From Rhodococcus sp. IEGM 1409 (GTDB lineage Bacteria; Actinomycetota; Actinomycetes; Mycobacteriales; Mycobacteriaceae), in assembly GCF_030056735.1 (NCBI RefSeq), contig NZ_JASHKN010000010.1:14122-78121 (forward strand): DNA of 64,000 nt. The letters run 5' to 3'. Below, piece after piece: positions 38,544 through 47,889 of this stretch. The notes below the pieces were generated by a model. That model worked only from the letters and a program-made list of their open reading frames with translations, was not told where the DNA came from and ran no database searches. Numbering within the stretch: the first letter of the stretch is position 1; the number at the start of each line of letters is the position of its first letter. Made by a program: the position numbers and the translations under genes.

Positions 38544-39152
38544 TCAGATTTGCGCAGCCGGTGCCGAGAGTGCTCCGAGGCAACTTTCGATCAGGTCGGC
38601 AGCGATCACGTGAGCCCGATCTCGGCTGTCGACGCGACCCTCCCACGTGGCAAACGTGACGACGGTGAGCACGGTCAAAGTTTCCGCCCGAAGTTCGGCG
38701 ATGTCTGTCGGCAATGAAGAAGCGGCGATGATCCGCCGCTGAACTTCGCGGAAGCTCTCGGCCTGCATGTGATCGCGGATGGTCGACGACATGGCCGGGT
38801 CGAAGATCGACTGCACCAGGAACCGTGCGTACAACGTGCCCTCGCGGTAGATGGTCTGTTCTGCCAACGGCAGGACGAGAGCCTCGACGAGGGCACGCAT
38901 CGTCGGCGGATTCGGGTCGAGATCGATCATGTCGAGGAACTCACGCCGACGCTCGGCGGCAGGTCGCATTCTGGACTCGACGACTGCCGCCAGCAAACCT
39001 TCACGTGAACCGAAGTGATACTGCGCGGCCGACTTGTTGGCCTGCCCGGCTTCGGTCTGAACGTCACGAAGCGTCAGTGCGGCCAGGCCTCGTTCGGCAA
39101 CCAGACGCTCGGCTGCATCGATCATTGCCGCTCGGGCATCGGTTCGGGTCAC
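38544..39152 (-). CDS. TetR-family transcriptional regulator
   Basis: A 202-residue repressor-type protein with an N-terminal helix-turn-helix (about residues 10-55: AAERLVAERGLAALTLRDVQ followed by ANKSAAQYHFGSREGLL) and an all-helical ligand domain. The YHFGSREGLLAAV pattern is diagnostic of TetR. Its target is unclear: neighbours are aftA upstream on the same strand and the ANTAR-like gene downstream. The GTG start is six bases after a TAACTT -10. Confidence 0.88.
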   Translation of the reverse strand: MTRTDARAAMIDAAERLVAERGLAALTLRDVQTEAGQANKSAAQYHFGSREGLLAAVVESRMRPAAERRREFLDMIDLDPNPPTMRALVEALVLPLAEQTIYREGTLYARFLVQSIFDPAMSSTIRDHMQAESFREVQRRIIAASSLPTDIAELRAETLTVLTVVTFATWEGRVDSRDRAHVIAADLIESCLGALSAPAAQI

Positions 39153-39158
39153 GGTATG

Positions 39159-39164
39159 AAGTTA
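39159..39164 (-). promoter_or_regulatory. Leaderless -10 element of the TetR gene
   Basis: On the minus strand TAACTT is followed by CATACC and the GTG start at 39152. Confidence 0.4.
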
Positions 39165-39225
39165 GGGGTGCGTCGGGGTCGCGTCAACGACCCCGACGGT
39201 AAGCCTTTTGTGACGTATCTCCTGG

Positions 39226-41160
39226 TTAGTTCACGTCAGAGCGGGTAGCGACCACAAATGGACCCTGCTCTGTGACGGTGAAACGAGGATCGTCGAACAG
39301 TTCCTTGGGGAACGTGACCGTGTACCGGCGGACGTTCGGGTCGTTGGGGTAGACGTCCTCGGCCAACCGCAGTGTGTACCCGTCGGCGCCCTGGCGGAAG
39401 ACGAAGGCGTCGGGGCTGCGCCACGGCGCCGAGTCGAGCGCAGCTATCAATTCGTCAGGGGTCTTCAGTTCCGACCACTGCTCGATCAGCGCGGCGCGCG
39501 CACGGAAATCGGCGAGGGGGTTTGCGTAGTGCGATGTCAGCCCTTGGAAGCCGAAGTACGGGTAGAAGCTCAGGAAGCCGATGTCGGCGGTGAGCACCAC
39601 TGTGTCATGGGGTTCGCGTCCCAACTGTTCGCGGATAATCCGGTCGATGTCGGCGTAATTGGCTTCGGCACCCGGGGGTCGCTTGTCTCCGCGCTCGCCG
39701 TTGCCATCGGTATCGCTGTATGCCACAGCGATATCCGGCGCCAGCACCTGCGGGATGTTCTGCGCGAAAGCGATGGTTCCGATGACACCGAGTGCCACCA
39801 GCACCGCTTTGACTCGGGGATTCTCGCTTGTGGCCAGCACGATCCAGCCTGCGAACTCGAAGAAACCGAACACACCGGCGGCCGCGAGAAGTCCGATCAG
39901 AACCGGCTCGAGCCGGAATCCGAGGAGCGTGCTGCCGGCAACGGTGAACGTCATGGACAGCAGCGCCCACAGGTACACGGCGATGACACCGATACCGAGT
40001 GCTCGGGCGCGGCGGGAGAACAGGAACCGCGAAATCAGCCAGACCGTGCCGAGCAGGCACAGGCCGCCGACGAGCGAGAAACTCAGCATCGGGAAGGGCA
40101 GCACCGCACCGGAATCTGGGAGGTAGTGCATTGCGGTGCCGGACTCTGCGGTGGCACCGGAGAGTGCCTTCAGCAGGTACGGCGTCCAGACGGTCAGAGC
40201 TACCAGACCCGAGATGATTGCAATTACTGCAAGTCGAATGAGGGGTCCCAGTGCAGCTTTCCAGGTGTTCTGGGCACGCGCGGCGAGCACTGCCGCGACC
40301 AGGGCCATCAGAGTCACTGCGAACGCGGCGAATCCGAGGTACAGCGTGTAGACGGTTGCGGCAAAACCGAGGAACAGGCCCGTCCCCAGTATTGCGCCGG
40401 CTCCGGCAAATCGAGATGCACCCGGGCGATCGAGCGCACCCCACGCCAGGATCAGCACCGGCGGGATCAAGAGGTTGATGACGGCGCCGTACGCCTCGGG
40501 AGAGTTGTACGCCAACACGACGGCAGTGACGGCCAATGCTGCGACGACGGCCCAATCGCGTCGAATCAGCTTGGTCCACAACACGAGTGCAACGACGGCG
40601 ACGACCGCCAGGGAGCCGATCGCGTACGGCTTGAACGCTTCCCAACCGTCCATGCCCAGCAGGTTCGCGACGCGTCCACCGACCCAGAACCAGCCGGCCG
40701 GGTAGAACGGCGGCAGATCCACGTACGTCATGTCCTGCAGCGCAGCAGAATCCGTCAGCCGGGTCAGGTACTCGGTGCGGAACTGCTGATCGACCGAGAC
40801 CCCGTGCAGATACAGACTTGTCGCGGCCAGGGGCAGACCGAGCGTCGTGGTGACAAAGCCGGAGAGCCCGGCCCACGAGAGGAGTTTTGCGATCCGCTCG
40901 GCCTTGCGGGCGCGGAACATCAGAACCGCAACGCCGACCACTGCGATGCAGAGCACCTGCAGCACCGTCGTGACTGCCTGCGTGACGTTGGAAGAGGTGA
41001 ACGCCGGCCACTGAACTCGGCCGAAAGCAAAGAGCCCGACAGCGGCTACAACAGCGGCGACCAGCGCTCCGAGGGCCATTTCCACCACCGTCGCCGTGGC
41101 ATTACGCCACGGCGACGGGGTCGAAAGGTCTGTACTCGGAGCAGTTGTTGTTTCTGGCAC
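39226..41160 (-). CDS. aftA: Galactan 5-O-arabinofuranosyltransferase AftA
   Basis: A 644-residue GT-C enzyme, close to the 643 residues of Rv3792, that places the first arabinofuranose on galactan and so primes arabinan synthesis. It has about eleven hydrophobic helices. The extracytoplasmic motif YVDLPPFYPAGWFWVGGR lies near residue 150, and a soluble C-terminal domain starts near residue 470. It begins nine bases after dprE2 on the same strand, so dprE1-dprE2-aftA is an operon. In M. tuberculosis embC would follow; here a TetR gene and a 5-kb block separate them. Confidence 0.93.
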   Translation of the reverse strand: MPETTTAPSTDLSTPSPWRNATATVVEMALGALVAAVVAAVGLFAFGRVQWPAFTSSNVTQAVTTVLQVLCIAVVGVAVLMFRARKAERIAKLLSWAGLSGFVTTTLGLPLAATSLYLHGVSVDQQFRTEYLTRLTDSAALQDMTYVDLPPFYPAGWFWVGGRVANLLGMDGWEAFKPYAIGSLAVVAVVALVLWTKLIRRDWAVVAALAVTAVVLAYNSPEAYGAVINLLIPPVLILAWGALDRPGASRFAGAGAILGTGLFLGFAATVYTLYLGFAAFAVTLMALVAAVLAARAQNTWKAALGPLIRLAVIAIISGLVALTVWTPYLLKALSGATAESGTAMHYLPDSGAVLPFPMLSFSLVGGLCLLGTVWLISRFLFSRRARALGIGVIAVYLWALLSMTFTVAGSTLLGFRLEPVLIGLLAAAGVFGFFEFAGWIVLATSENPRVKAVLVALGVIGTIAFAQNIPQVLAPDIAVAYSDTDGNGERGDKRPPGAEANYADIDRIIREQLGREPHDTVVLTADIGFLSFYPYFGFQGLTSHYANPLADFRARAALIEQWSELKTPDELIAALDSAPWRSPDAFVFRQGADGYTLRLAEDVYPNDPNVRRYTVTFPKELFDDPRFTVTEQGPFVVATRSDVN

Positions 41161-41169
41161 GGGAGGAGC

Positions 41170-41931
41170 TTAAACCGGCAACTTCCGGAAGATCGGGCGC
41201 GGCACGTGGCGCAGACCCATCATGACGAAGCGCCAGGGGCCGGGAGTCCAGACGATTTCCTTGCCCTTGTCCGAGGCGGCAACAGCGAGCTTCGCGACGA
41301 TGTCCTTGTTGACCGTCAGCGGGGCTTCCTTGACGTGGGCACTGAACTGCGTGCGCACCATGCCGGGGCGAACGACGGTCACCTGCGGTCCGAATTCCGC
41401 GAGAGCCTCGCCGAGCCCGAGGTAGAAGCCGTCGAGGCCCGCCTTGGTGGAGCCGTAGACGAAGTTGGCACGCTTGACGCGTTCGCCGGCTACGGACGAC
41501 ATCGCGATGATCTTGCCGAAGCCCTGAGCCTTCATCTTCTCGCCGAGAAGAACACCGACCGAGACGGAAGCGGTGTAGTTGACGTTCGCGACCAGTACCG
41601 CCTTGCGCTGGTTCTGCCACAGCTCTTCGGAGTCACCGTCCAACGCAAAAGCGACGATGGCCACGTCGACGTCACCGTTCGAGAACGCCTGGTCGATCAC
41701 CTTCGGGTGCGACTCGAAATCAACAGCGTCGAAGTCGATGAGCTCCACCGAGGTGGCGCCCTTGGCTTCGAGCTGCTTGACCGCAGCTTCGCGTCCCGGA
41801 TCGCCGGGGAGTGCCGCCAGAATGACGCGCAACGGCGCCTTCTTCAGGTACTCCTCACAGATGGCGAGGCCGATCTCGGAGGTTCCACCGAGAAGCAAAA
41901 CGGTTTGCGGGTTACCTACAGCGTTGATCAC
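41170..41931 (-). CDS. dprE2: Decaprenylphospho-2-keto-erythro-pentose reductase DprE2
   Basis: A 253-residue short-chain dehydrogenase that reduces the keto intermediate to decaprenylphosphoryl arabinose, the arabinan donor. The NAD(P) motif [11 protein letters not shown] is near residue 12 and the active-site pattern includes [10 protein letters not shown] and [12 protein letters not shown] (YxxxK). The GTG at 41931 overlaps the dprE1 stop by four bases and gives the family length (254 in M. tuberculosis). The open frame continues upstream through dprE1, but that part reads as shadow sequence. Confidence 0.95.
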   Translation of the reverse strand: MINAVGNPQTVLLLGGTSEIGLAICEEYLKKAPLRVILAALPGDPGREAAVKQLEAKGATSVELIDFDAVDFESHPKVIDQAFSNGDVDVAIVAFALDGDSEELWQNQRKAVLVANVNYTASVSVGVLLGEKMKAQGFGKIIAMSSVAGERVKRANFVYGSTKAGLDGFYLGLGEALAEFGPQVTVVRPGMVRTQFSAHVKEAPLTVNKDIVAKLAVAASDKGKEIVWTPGPWRFVMMGLRHVPRPIFRKLPV

Positions 41932-43361
41932 AGTTCCAGCCTTCTGGACATATCGGAGGCGAAAACGCCTGTGGGGTCGTACTTGCGGCGCGTCGCGATC
42001 CACTCGTCGATGCGCGGGTACATGGCGTGGAAGGTTTCCGCGGACGTCCGCGAATCTTTGGCCGTGTACAGGCGTCCGCCGAATTCGAGGACACGCTTGT
42101 CGAGTTCGGTGACGAACTCGTTCAGGCCAGGCTTGATACGGAAGTCGACGCAGATGTTCCAGCCCGGGATCGGGAAGCTCAGCGGCGCCTGGTTGCCCTC
42201 GCCGAAGAGCTTGAACACGTTGAGGAACGAGTAGTGCCCGCTGCGCTGGATGTCGACGATGATCTTCTTGAATTCGTCGACTGCCTCCGGCGGAACCACG
42301 AACTGGTACTGCAGGAATCCGTTGGATCCGTAGCCACGGTTCCACTCACCGAACATGTCGAGCGGGTGGTAGAACTGCGTCAGATTCTGGACCTTGCCGC
42401 GGTACGTACCAGCCTTGCGGTACCAAACCTCACCGACAGCGCTGAAGATCGGCTTGTTCGCCAGGCCGTTGGGGAAGACGTCGGGGAACGTCAGGAGCTG
42501 CGGTGCATCGAACTTGAGCGGGTTCTTCTGCAGCTTGGCCGGAAGCTGATCGAGCTTCGCCAACGATCCGCGCGAGACTGCCGCACGGCCGAGCTTCGGG
42601 GGCGCGGCAATCGCGTCGAACCACGCGCTCGAGTAGTCGTAGTTGGCTTCGCTGCCGTCGCTGTGCAGTGCGATGGTCTCGTCGAGGGTGTTGGTGACGT
42701 CACCGTCGGCGATGAAGTACGCCGTCTCGGTCGGTGTCATCTTGATGGTTGCCCGCAAGATGATGCCCGTCAGGCCCATGCCGCCGATCGTGGCCCAGAA
42801 CAGCGCGGCCTTGGGGTCGTTGCGCCCGCCCTTGGGAGTGAGCGTGCGAACCTTGCCGTCGGCCGTCAGCAGATCCAACGACACGACGTGGTTGCCGAAG
42901 CTGCCCGCGCTGTGATGGTTCTTGCCGTGGATATCCGAGCCGATGGCGCCGCCGATCGTGACCTGGCGAGTACCCGGCAGGACCGGAACCCACAGGCCGA
43001 ACGGCAGAGCAGCCTTCATCAGCTGATCCAGATTTACGCCGGCGTCGACGTCCACCAGAGCGGTGTCGCGATCGATGCGGTGAATGCGGTCGAGTGCATT
43101 CATGTCGATGACCAGGCCGCCGGCGTTCTGCGCCGGGTCACCGTACGAGCGGCCGAGGCCGCGCGCGATGACGCCGCGTCGCAGATGCGAGGGCTTGGAA
43201 TCGTTCTGTTCCGCAACCTGGGCGACCGCGTTGGCGATCACTTCCACGTCGGGGGTGGACAGCACCTGTGCAGTGGTGGCGGCGGTGCGTCCCCAACCGG
43301 TGAGGGTGCGGGCTTGGGTGTGGAGAGCCGGCTTCGGCGTCTCTTCTGCTGTCGTGGACAT
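41928..43361 (-). CDS. dprE1: Decaprenylphosphoryl-beta-D-ribose oxidase DprE1
   Basis: A 477-residue FAD enzyme that oxidises decaprenylphosphoryl ribose at C2, the first half of its epimerisation to the arabinose donor. The FAD-binding motifs [17 protein letters not shown] and the segments [11 protein letters not shown] and [14 protein letters not shown] are clear, and the C-terminus [11 protein letters not shown] is conserved. Cys404 in GWNICVDF matches the M. tuberculosis Cys387 that covalent benzothiazinones attack. The ATG at 43361 lies eight bases after a TAACCT -10; the frame stays open far upstream but with shadow sequence. It is divergent from gtrA. Confidence 0.96.
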   Translation of the reverse strand: MSTTAEETPKPALHTQARTLTGWGRTAATTAQVLSTPDVEVIANAVAQVAEQNDSKPSHLRRGVIARGLGRSYGDPAQNAGGLVIDMNALDRIHRIDRDTALVDVDAGVNLDQLMKAALPFGLWVPVLPGTRQVTIGGAIGSDIHGKNHHSAGSFGNHVVSLDLLTADGKVRTLTPKGGRNDPKAALFWATIGGMGLTGIILRATIKMTPTETAYFIADGDVTNTLDETIALHSDGSEANYDYSSAWFDAIAAPPKLGRAAVSRGSLAKLDQLPAKLQKNPLKFDAPQLLTFPDVFPNGLANKPIFSAVGEVWYRKAGTYRGKVQNLTQFYHPLDMFGEWNRGYGSNGFLQYQFVVPPEAVDEFKKIIVDIQRSGHYSFLNVFKLFGEGNQAPLSFPIPGWNICVDFRIKPGLNEFVTELDKRVLEFGGRLYTAKDSRTSAETFHAMYPRIDEWIATRRKYDPTGVFASDMSRRLEL

Positions 43362-43369
43362 CAAGGTAG

Positions 43370-43375
43370 AGGTTA
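43370..43375 (-). promoter_or_regulatory. Leaderless -10 element of dprE1
   Basis: On the minus strand TAACCT is followed by CTACCTTG and the ATG at 43361, with no Shine-Dalgarno sequence between. Confidence 0.5.
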
Positions 43376-43411
43376 CCTGGGAGTAGTGCCGACGGCTCCG
43401 ACTCGAGTGGT

Positions 43412-43417
43412 TACTCT
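43412..43417 (+). promoter_or_regulatory. Leaderless -10 element of gtrA
   Basis: TACTCT is followed by CGTCGTC and the GTG at 43425. It lies 37 bases from the oppositely oriented dprE1 -10, forming a compact divergent promoter pair. Confidence 0.45.
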
Positions 43418-43424
43418 CGTCGTC

Positions 43425-43898
43425 GTGCCCGAAACACCTGCAAGTCACCAGCACGAACCCCATGTCCCGCTGCCCGTCGAGATTCCTGTCACGACGGACA
43501 TCGCCGACGACGCGATGGACCTGAAAACGCAGATCGTCAGGTTCGTCGCGACGGGTGGCCTGTCGGCGGTCGTGGACTACGGGCTGTACGTGCTGCTCCT
43601 GGCGCTGGGGTTGCCGCGCGTCGCCGCCAAATCGCTGAGCTTCGTCGCGGGCACCACGACGGCGTATCTCATCAATCGTCGGTGGACGTTCAAGGCCGAG
43701 CCTTCGCGGGCCCGCTTCATCGCGGTTGTTGCGCTGTACGCGGTCACTTTTGCCGTTCAGGTCGGACTCAACGAAGTGATGGTCCATGTCTTCGACGAAC
43801 ATTGGTGGCGGACACCGCTGGCCTTCGTCATCGCGCAGGGCACCGCGACGGTCATCAACTTCATCGTTCAGCGGGCAGTGATCTTCAAGATCAAGTAA
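43425..43898 (+). CDS. GtrA-family membrane protein (Rv3789-like)
   Basis: A 157-residue small membrane protein with four hydrophobic helices starting near residue 38 ([20 protein letters not shown]) and the family motif [12 protein letters not shown]. The last helix block reads [22 protein letters not shown]. Rv3789, next to dprE1 in M. tuberculosis, belongs to this family and has been proposed either to move or to organise decaprenylphosphoryl arabinose for the arabinosyltransferases. The GTG at 43425 fits the promoter; an internal ATG at 43515 would give a 127-residue form nearer the 121 recalled for Rv3789. Confidence 0.85.
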   Translation: MPETPASHQHEPHVPLPVEIPVTTDIADDAMDLKTQIVRFVATGGLSAVVDYGLYVLLLALGLPRVAAKSLSFVAGTTTAYLINRRWTFKAEPSRARFIAVVALYAVTFAVQVGLNEVMVHVFDEHWWRTPLAFVIAQGTATVINFIVQRAVIFKIK

Positions 43899-43952
43899 CG
43901 GTTCGGGGTGGATTAGCGCATTCGTCCGGTTTCTCGAGAGAGAATCGAGCGC

Positions 43953-44864
43953 ATGATCATCGTTCTCGATTCTTCGGCCCTGACCAGGGGTGCACGGTTC
44001 GACACCGCCATCGCCGACGCTCGCGCACTCGGACACCGCGTCGTCGTGCCGCGGTTGGTCGTACTCGAGGTTGCGAGTCGCTACCGCGAGGAATCGGCGG
44101 AGATGATCGCGGCCCTGAGCGTCCAGGCGCGCATGTACGACCGACTGGGGTTGCGGCGCGACCTCACGAGGTTTGTCGACGCGGCTCACGACAAGGCCGA
44201 CGGCTACGTCGACGACGTGATCGAAGACCTCGTCGCGATCGGCGTCGAAGTGGTCGATCCAGTCGACGTTTCGCATCTCGAGGTGGCCGAGAGGGCGATC
44301 TCTCTGCGCCGGCCGTACGTCGACAAGAAGAAACGTGACGGATATCCGGCGACGCTGAATTGGCTGACCGTGCTCGATCTCGCCGACCGCAACCCGGGCG
44401 TCGACGTGATCTGGGTCAGCTCCGACGCACGGGCGTACGGCGATGGCGAAGACGGTGTGTGGCATGGCGACCTGGCACACGAACTGGCGGCGCGTGGCCT
44501 CGAGTATCGGGTCCGGTGGGCGTCGGACATCCCGGTGATCGACGGACCGGTTCAGGTGGAGGAAGTCGCTGAGGTCGCCCCCGAGGCCCCGCAGATTGTT
44601 CAAGGTTTTCTGGAGCCGGAAGCGGTGGTTCCAGCAGAGATTCCCGAACCCGTGGCTTCCGTAGCGCCCGCGGCACCTGCAGTAGCTCCCGCACCCAAGC
44701 CCGTTCAGCGCGCAGCGCGGACGAGAGTTGCGCCTCAGCGCATCGAGCCAGCTCCGAAAGCTCAGTCCGGTGGACTGCGCGGTCTGGGCAAGGTCATCGG
44801 CGGGCGGAAACGAAAGGTCACGATCGTCGACGATCTCGACGAAGTCGACCTCTTCGGTGCCTGA
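43953..44864 (+). CDS. PIN-like domain protein with Pro/Ala-rich tail
   Basis: A 303-residue protein whose first 190 residues look like a PIN (DUF4935-type) nuclease domain. Acidic metal-ligand candidates are Asp in VLDSSAL at residue 6, Glu in VVLEVASRY near residue 35, and Asp in [11 protein letters not shown] and VSSDARAYG later. A Pro/Ala/Val-rich linker of about 70 residues follows, then a basic-to-acidic tail (GGRKRK then [11 protein letters not shown]). No antitoxin-like small gene adjoins it, so it does not look like a VapBC pair. An RNase role is inferred from the fold only. Confidence 0.65.
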   Translation: MIIVLDSSALTRGARFDTAIADARALGHRVVVPRLVVLEVASRYREESAEMIAALSVQARMYDRLGLRRDLTRFVDAAHDKADGYVDDVIEDLVAIGVEVVDPVDVSHLEVAERAISLRRPYVDKKKRDGYPATLNWLTVLDLADRNPGVDVIWVSSDARAYGDGEDGVWHGDLAHELAARGLEYRVRWASDIPVIDGPVQVEEVAEVAPEAPQIVQGFLEPEAVVPAEIPEPVASVAPAAPAVAPAPKPVQRAARTRVAPQRIEPAPKAQSGGLRGLGKVIGGRKRKVTIVDDLDEVDLFGA

Positions 44865-44871
44865 TCGCTTC

Positions 44872-44877
44872 TAATCT
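44872..44877 (+). promoter_or_regulatory. Leaderless -10 element of the alpha/beta hydrolase gene
   Basis: TAATCT is followed by GGACAG and the ATG at 44884. Confidence 0.45.
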
Positions 44878-44883
44878 GGACAG

Positions 44884-45852
44884 ATGTCTCTGTTGCCGAC
44901 TGTCAGTCGTAGGACCGGAACTCGATACGGCAGGCCGAGTATCGAATCACAGGTCCTCTACAACGCGTGCCGATGGATGCTTCGGCCCGTGGTCGGGATC
45001 GCGCCGCTGACGCCTGGCGCCATGCGCCGCGCCGCAGTTCTGGACTCGGCCGCGGGTGTGCGCATTCCGTTCGGGATCGATCGGGAGGCGATTCGTTTTC
45101 CGGGTTTCGACGGTGAACTCGTGCGCACGGCAGGCTCGACGGCTGATCTGCGCGACGGTGTCGTTCTCTACCTGCACGGCGGTGGGTTCATGTGCTGCGG
45201 GCTCAACACGCATCGGCCGGTGGTTTCCAGCATCGCCAAGCGAACCGGCCTTCCGGTCCTGCACGTCGCGTATCGGCAGTTGCCGAGTACGAGCATCAGC
45301 GGGTCCGTCGACGACTGCCTGGATGCATACCGGTGGCTCCTCGAACAGGGAGCATTGCCGGAAAAGGTTGTCTTCGTGGGTGATTCGGCCGGAGGTTTCC
45401 TGGTCTTCGCGACGGCGCTTGCAGCTGTTTCCGCCGGGCTCGAGGTTCCGGCCGGTCTTGTCGGACTCTCACCGCTCCTCGATCTCGATTGCACCGCCAA
45501 ATCGGTCCATGCCAACGCTCGACGTGACGTCATCGCCCCGGTGTCGGCCTTGATGGCGATCGGAAAGCTTGGCGGACAGACGAACTCACCCATCGACGGC
45601 GATCTGGCCGCGTTGCCGCCGTCGTTGCTGATCGCCGCCGAATCCGAGGTGCTCAGAGTTGATTCGGAGGTCATGGCGCAGCGACTCGCCGCCGCCGGGG
45701 TGGACTGTTCGCTGCAGATCTGGAACGGACAGGTTCATGCGTTTCCCGCCGTCTGGCCTGGCTTGCCGGAGAGCCGGGCTGCCCTACGTGACGTTGCCAG
45801 GTTCATTCGCACCAGGCTCGATACGGTCCCGCCCCAGGAATCAGAGATGTAG
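44884..45852 (+). CDS. Alpha/beta hydrolase, hormone-sensitive lipase family
   Basis: A 322-residue esterase or lipase. The oxyanion-hole motif HGGGF is near residue 99, the nucleophile elbow GDSAGG near residue 173, and a late aspartate (EVLRVDSE) and histidine (GQVHAFP) complete the expected triad. This pattern is that of the HSL/GDXG family (Lip proteins of mycobacteria). No signal peptide is seen. Its 3' end overlaps the convergent ATP-grasp gene by 12 bases. Substrate unknown, probably short- to medium-chain esters. Confidence 0.88.
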   Translation: MSLLPTVSRRTGTRYGRPSIESQVLYNACRWMLRPVVGIAPLTPGAMRRAAVLDSAAGVRIPFGIDREAIRFPGFDGELVRTAGSTADLRDGVVLYLHGGGFMCCGLNTHRPVVSSIAKRTGLPVLHVAYRQLPSTSISGSVDDCLDAYRWLLEQGALPEKVVFVGDSAGGFLVFATALAAVSAGLEVPAGLVGLSPLLDLDCTAKSVHANARRDVIAPVSALMAIGKLGGQTNSPIDGDLAALPPSLLIAAESEVLRVDSEVMAQRLAAAGVDCSLQIWNGQVHAFPAVWPGLPESRAALRDVARFIRTRLDTVPPQESEM

Positions 45853-46713
45853 TGACGCGACAACCGCACGGGCGAGCGCGTCGGCGGATCCAGGGGCGAA
45901 TGGCAGAAAGAGTTCGGGCTCGATCAATTCCACTTCCATGAGCAGTGGTTGATCCACCGGCCCCACGACGTCGACACGCGCATACAGCAATTCGCCGGGG
46001 ACGCATGGGGCTGCGGCCAGTGCCGCGTCGGCCACCGCGAGTTCGGCGGCGGACGGTTCGTGGAGGTGGTTGGTTCCGCCGTGGAATTCCTGCACACGGA
46101 AGTCGTTGGCGGCCGGGATCTTCCGGACCGCATGGGAGTAGCGTCCGCCGATGTGGATGATCGAGCGCTCGCCGTCGACGACGTCCGAGATGAAGGGCTG
46201 GACCAATGCGTCGTTGCCACTCTCGAGGATGGAGCTGAGGTGAGCGTGGGCCTGCGCGGACCCGGAGGCAAATTTTCCGACTCCGACAGCGCCGGCGGAC
46301 ACCGCAGGCTTGACGATGACGTCGGCACTCTCGAAGGAAGGGAGGGTGAGTGTTTCGCTCTTTCCGGCGGTGATTCCGGCGGCGAGCACAGCGGTGGGGA
46401 CGATGGGGACGCCGGCCGCGGCAAGTTCGGTCAGGTATCCCTTGTGGGCGTTCCACTTGACGATCGTGAGGGGATTGGCGATCGGGGCGGTCAGCTGATC
46501 GAGGACGGCAAGAAATTCGCCGAGGCGCTGGGTGTAGTCCCACGTAGACCGGATCAGAACCAGGTCGGCGTCGATATCGCGGAGGGACGGGCTTGACCAC
46601 GGCGCCATTGTCGACGCAATGCCGTAGGTGGTGAGAGCTTCCATGACGAGTTTGCTTTCGACATCCGCCTCGCGGGCGGCGCCGTCACAGGTGAGGAGAA
46701 GGACCGTGGTCAT
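45841..46713 (-). CDS. ATP-grasp domain protein
   Basis: A 290-residue protein with the ATP-grasp fold used to ligate a carboxylate to an amine or thiol via acyl-phosphate. Visible parts are an N-terminal pre-grasp domain (TTVLLLTCDG, then VLIRSTWDYTQR), the ATP-binding lysine region VIVKPAVSAGAVGVGKF near residue 135, and the metal-binding end LLYARVDVVG then LLMEVELIEPELFL. It resembles RimK/glutathione-synthetase-like proteins. No pathway partner is adjacent; the genes around it are convergent or unrelated. Product unknown. Confidence 0.8.
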   Translation of the reverse strand: MTTVLLLTCDGAAREADVESKLVMEALTTYGIASTMAPWSSPSLRDIDADLVLIRSTWDYTQRLGEFLAVLDQLTAPIANPLTIVKWNAHKGYLTELAAAGVPIVPTAVLAAGITAGKSETLTLPSFESADVIVKPAVSAGAVGVGKFASGSAQAHAHLSSILESGNDALVQPFISDVVDGERSIIHIGGRYSHAVRKIPAANDFRVQEFHGGTNHLHEPSAAELAVADAALAAAPCVPGELLYARVDVVGPVDQPLLMEVELIEPELFLPFAPGSADALARAVVASLHL

Positions 46714-46747
46714 GCCACGATGCTTTCACGGCTAGAGCTCTTGGAGG

Positions 46748-47839
46748 CTAGCGAGGTGGTCCCTCGTCGAGAACCAAGGACCCGGCCCCGGGCTGCCCCG
46801 TTGCGTCCACCCACGTCAGCGCGACGGTATCGCCGGGGCGGTGCGAGCTCATCGCCGCATTGAGATCCGCGGACGACGCGATCCGGCTGTCTCCGAACTC
46901 CGTGATGACCGCACCTTTGGTGAGCCCCACCCGTTCGGCTGGCGAATCGAAGCTCACGGCAACAACTTCCGCGCCGGGCGGCATTTCTGCGTGGTCCTTC
47001 ACCGCGACACCGAGTACGGGTGTCGGTCCCACGCGCACGGTTTCGGAGGAGCGGCCACCGAGTACCTGCTCGACGATCGGTAGTGCCGTGTCGATCGGTA
47101 TCGCGTAGGACTGAGGCGCCGGCGAGGTTTCGGTGCGGTCGGTGACGGCGTTGCCCGCGCTGCTGACGCCGATCAGTTCGCCCACAGCGTTGACCAGCGG
47201 GCCACCGGAATCGCCCGGCCGGATGTCCGCGTCCACCTCGATGAGGCCCTTCAACTGGTTTCGCGAACCGTCGGACACGTTGCGGGTGTTGACGGTGACA
47301 CCGAGGTTGGTGATGACGCCGGGAGCCGGGACGGGTTTTCCGCCACCTTCGGCATTTCCGATTGCGGTGACGGCATCCCCACGAGCGGCTTCCGTGGACT
47401 TGCCGACCACTGCCACCGGCAGATCGGTGGCGCCCGCAAGGCGCAGAACGGCAAGGTCGCTGACGCTGTCGTAACCGAGGATCTCGGCGTCGTAGATCAG
47501 TCCGTTGGACATGCTGACGGCGGTGACGTCCGAGGCTCCGCTGATGACGTGGTGATTCGTGAGCACCACTCCGTCAGCGGAGAGCACGATCCCGGTTCCT
47601 GCGGTGGTGGTGAATCCGGCCGGCGCGGTGATGGTGACGATGGTGGGGACCACCCGGGCCGAGAGTTCGTCCGGAGTGAGCGGAACAACCGGCGCGGCTG
47701 GGGTGGTCGTGATGACCGTGACGGGAGCGGACTCGATCGTGCCTGGAGTCAGGGGCGGGGCGACCAGCGCGAGACCGCCGAGTCCGGCTGCGAGAACGAC
47801 GGCCGTCCACAGGCCGCGTCTGCTCGCACGTTTGGTCAT
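46748..47839 (-). CDS. HtrA-like serine protease with PDZ domain
   Basis: A 363-residue S1C protease anchored or secreted through one N-terminal hydrophobic segment (about residues 8-28). A chymotrypsin-like domain follows with His in LTNHHVI, Asp in DSVSDLAVLRL and Ser in RPGDSGGPL, so the catalytic triad is complete. A C-terminal PDZ domain spans about residues 275-355 (VVAVSFDSPAERVGLTKGAV). Such proteins act in the periplasm-like space in protein quality control or regulated proteolysis. It stands alone with short gaps to both neighbours. Confidence 0.9.
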   Translation of the reverse strand: MTKRASRRGLWTAVVLAAGLGGLALVAPPLTPGTIESAPVTVITTTPAAPVVPLTPDELSARVVPTIVTITAPAGFTTTAGTGIVLSADGVVLTNHHVISGASDVTAVSMSNGLIYDAEILGYDSVSDLAVLRLAGATDLPVAVVGKSTEAARGDAVTAIGNAEGGGKPVPAPGVITNLGVTVNTRNVSDGSRNQLKGLIEVDADIRPGDSGGPLVNAVGELIGVSSAGNAVTDRTETSPAPQSYAIPIDTALPIVEQVLGGRSSETVRVGPTPVLGVAVKDHAEMPPGAEVVAVSFDSPAERVGLTKGAVITEFGDSRIASSADLNAAMSSHRPGDTVALTWVDATGQPGAGSLVLDEGPPR

Positions 47840-47889
47840 CCAGCCGTCCGTCCCGCCGGTGTCATGCCATCGAGTGTGAAAGGTGAAGA

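Noticed and set aside
39529-42234. A 901-codon plus-strand open frame over aftA, dprE2 and part of dprE1
   Set aside because: It is antisense to three genes with diagnostic motifs and its product is low-complexity, charged and His/Gln-rich, as expected of a shadow frame.
41932-42345. Upstream in-frame extension of dprE2 by 138 codons
   Set aside because: It overlaps dprE1 in another frame and is Arg/Pro/His-rich. GTG 41931 gives the family length and the typical 4-base overlap.
43362-44603. Upstream in-frame extension of dprE1 by over 400 codons
   Set aside because: The extension runs antisense through gtrA and the PIN-like gene and has shadow composition. The ATG at 43361 gives the known N-terminus and fits a -10 element.
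43953-44864. The PIN-like gene as a VapC toxin of a toxin-antitoxin pair
   Set aside because: It is more than twice the usual VapC length and no small antitoxin-like gene is adjacent; the neighbours are gtrA and a lipase-family gene.
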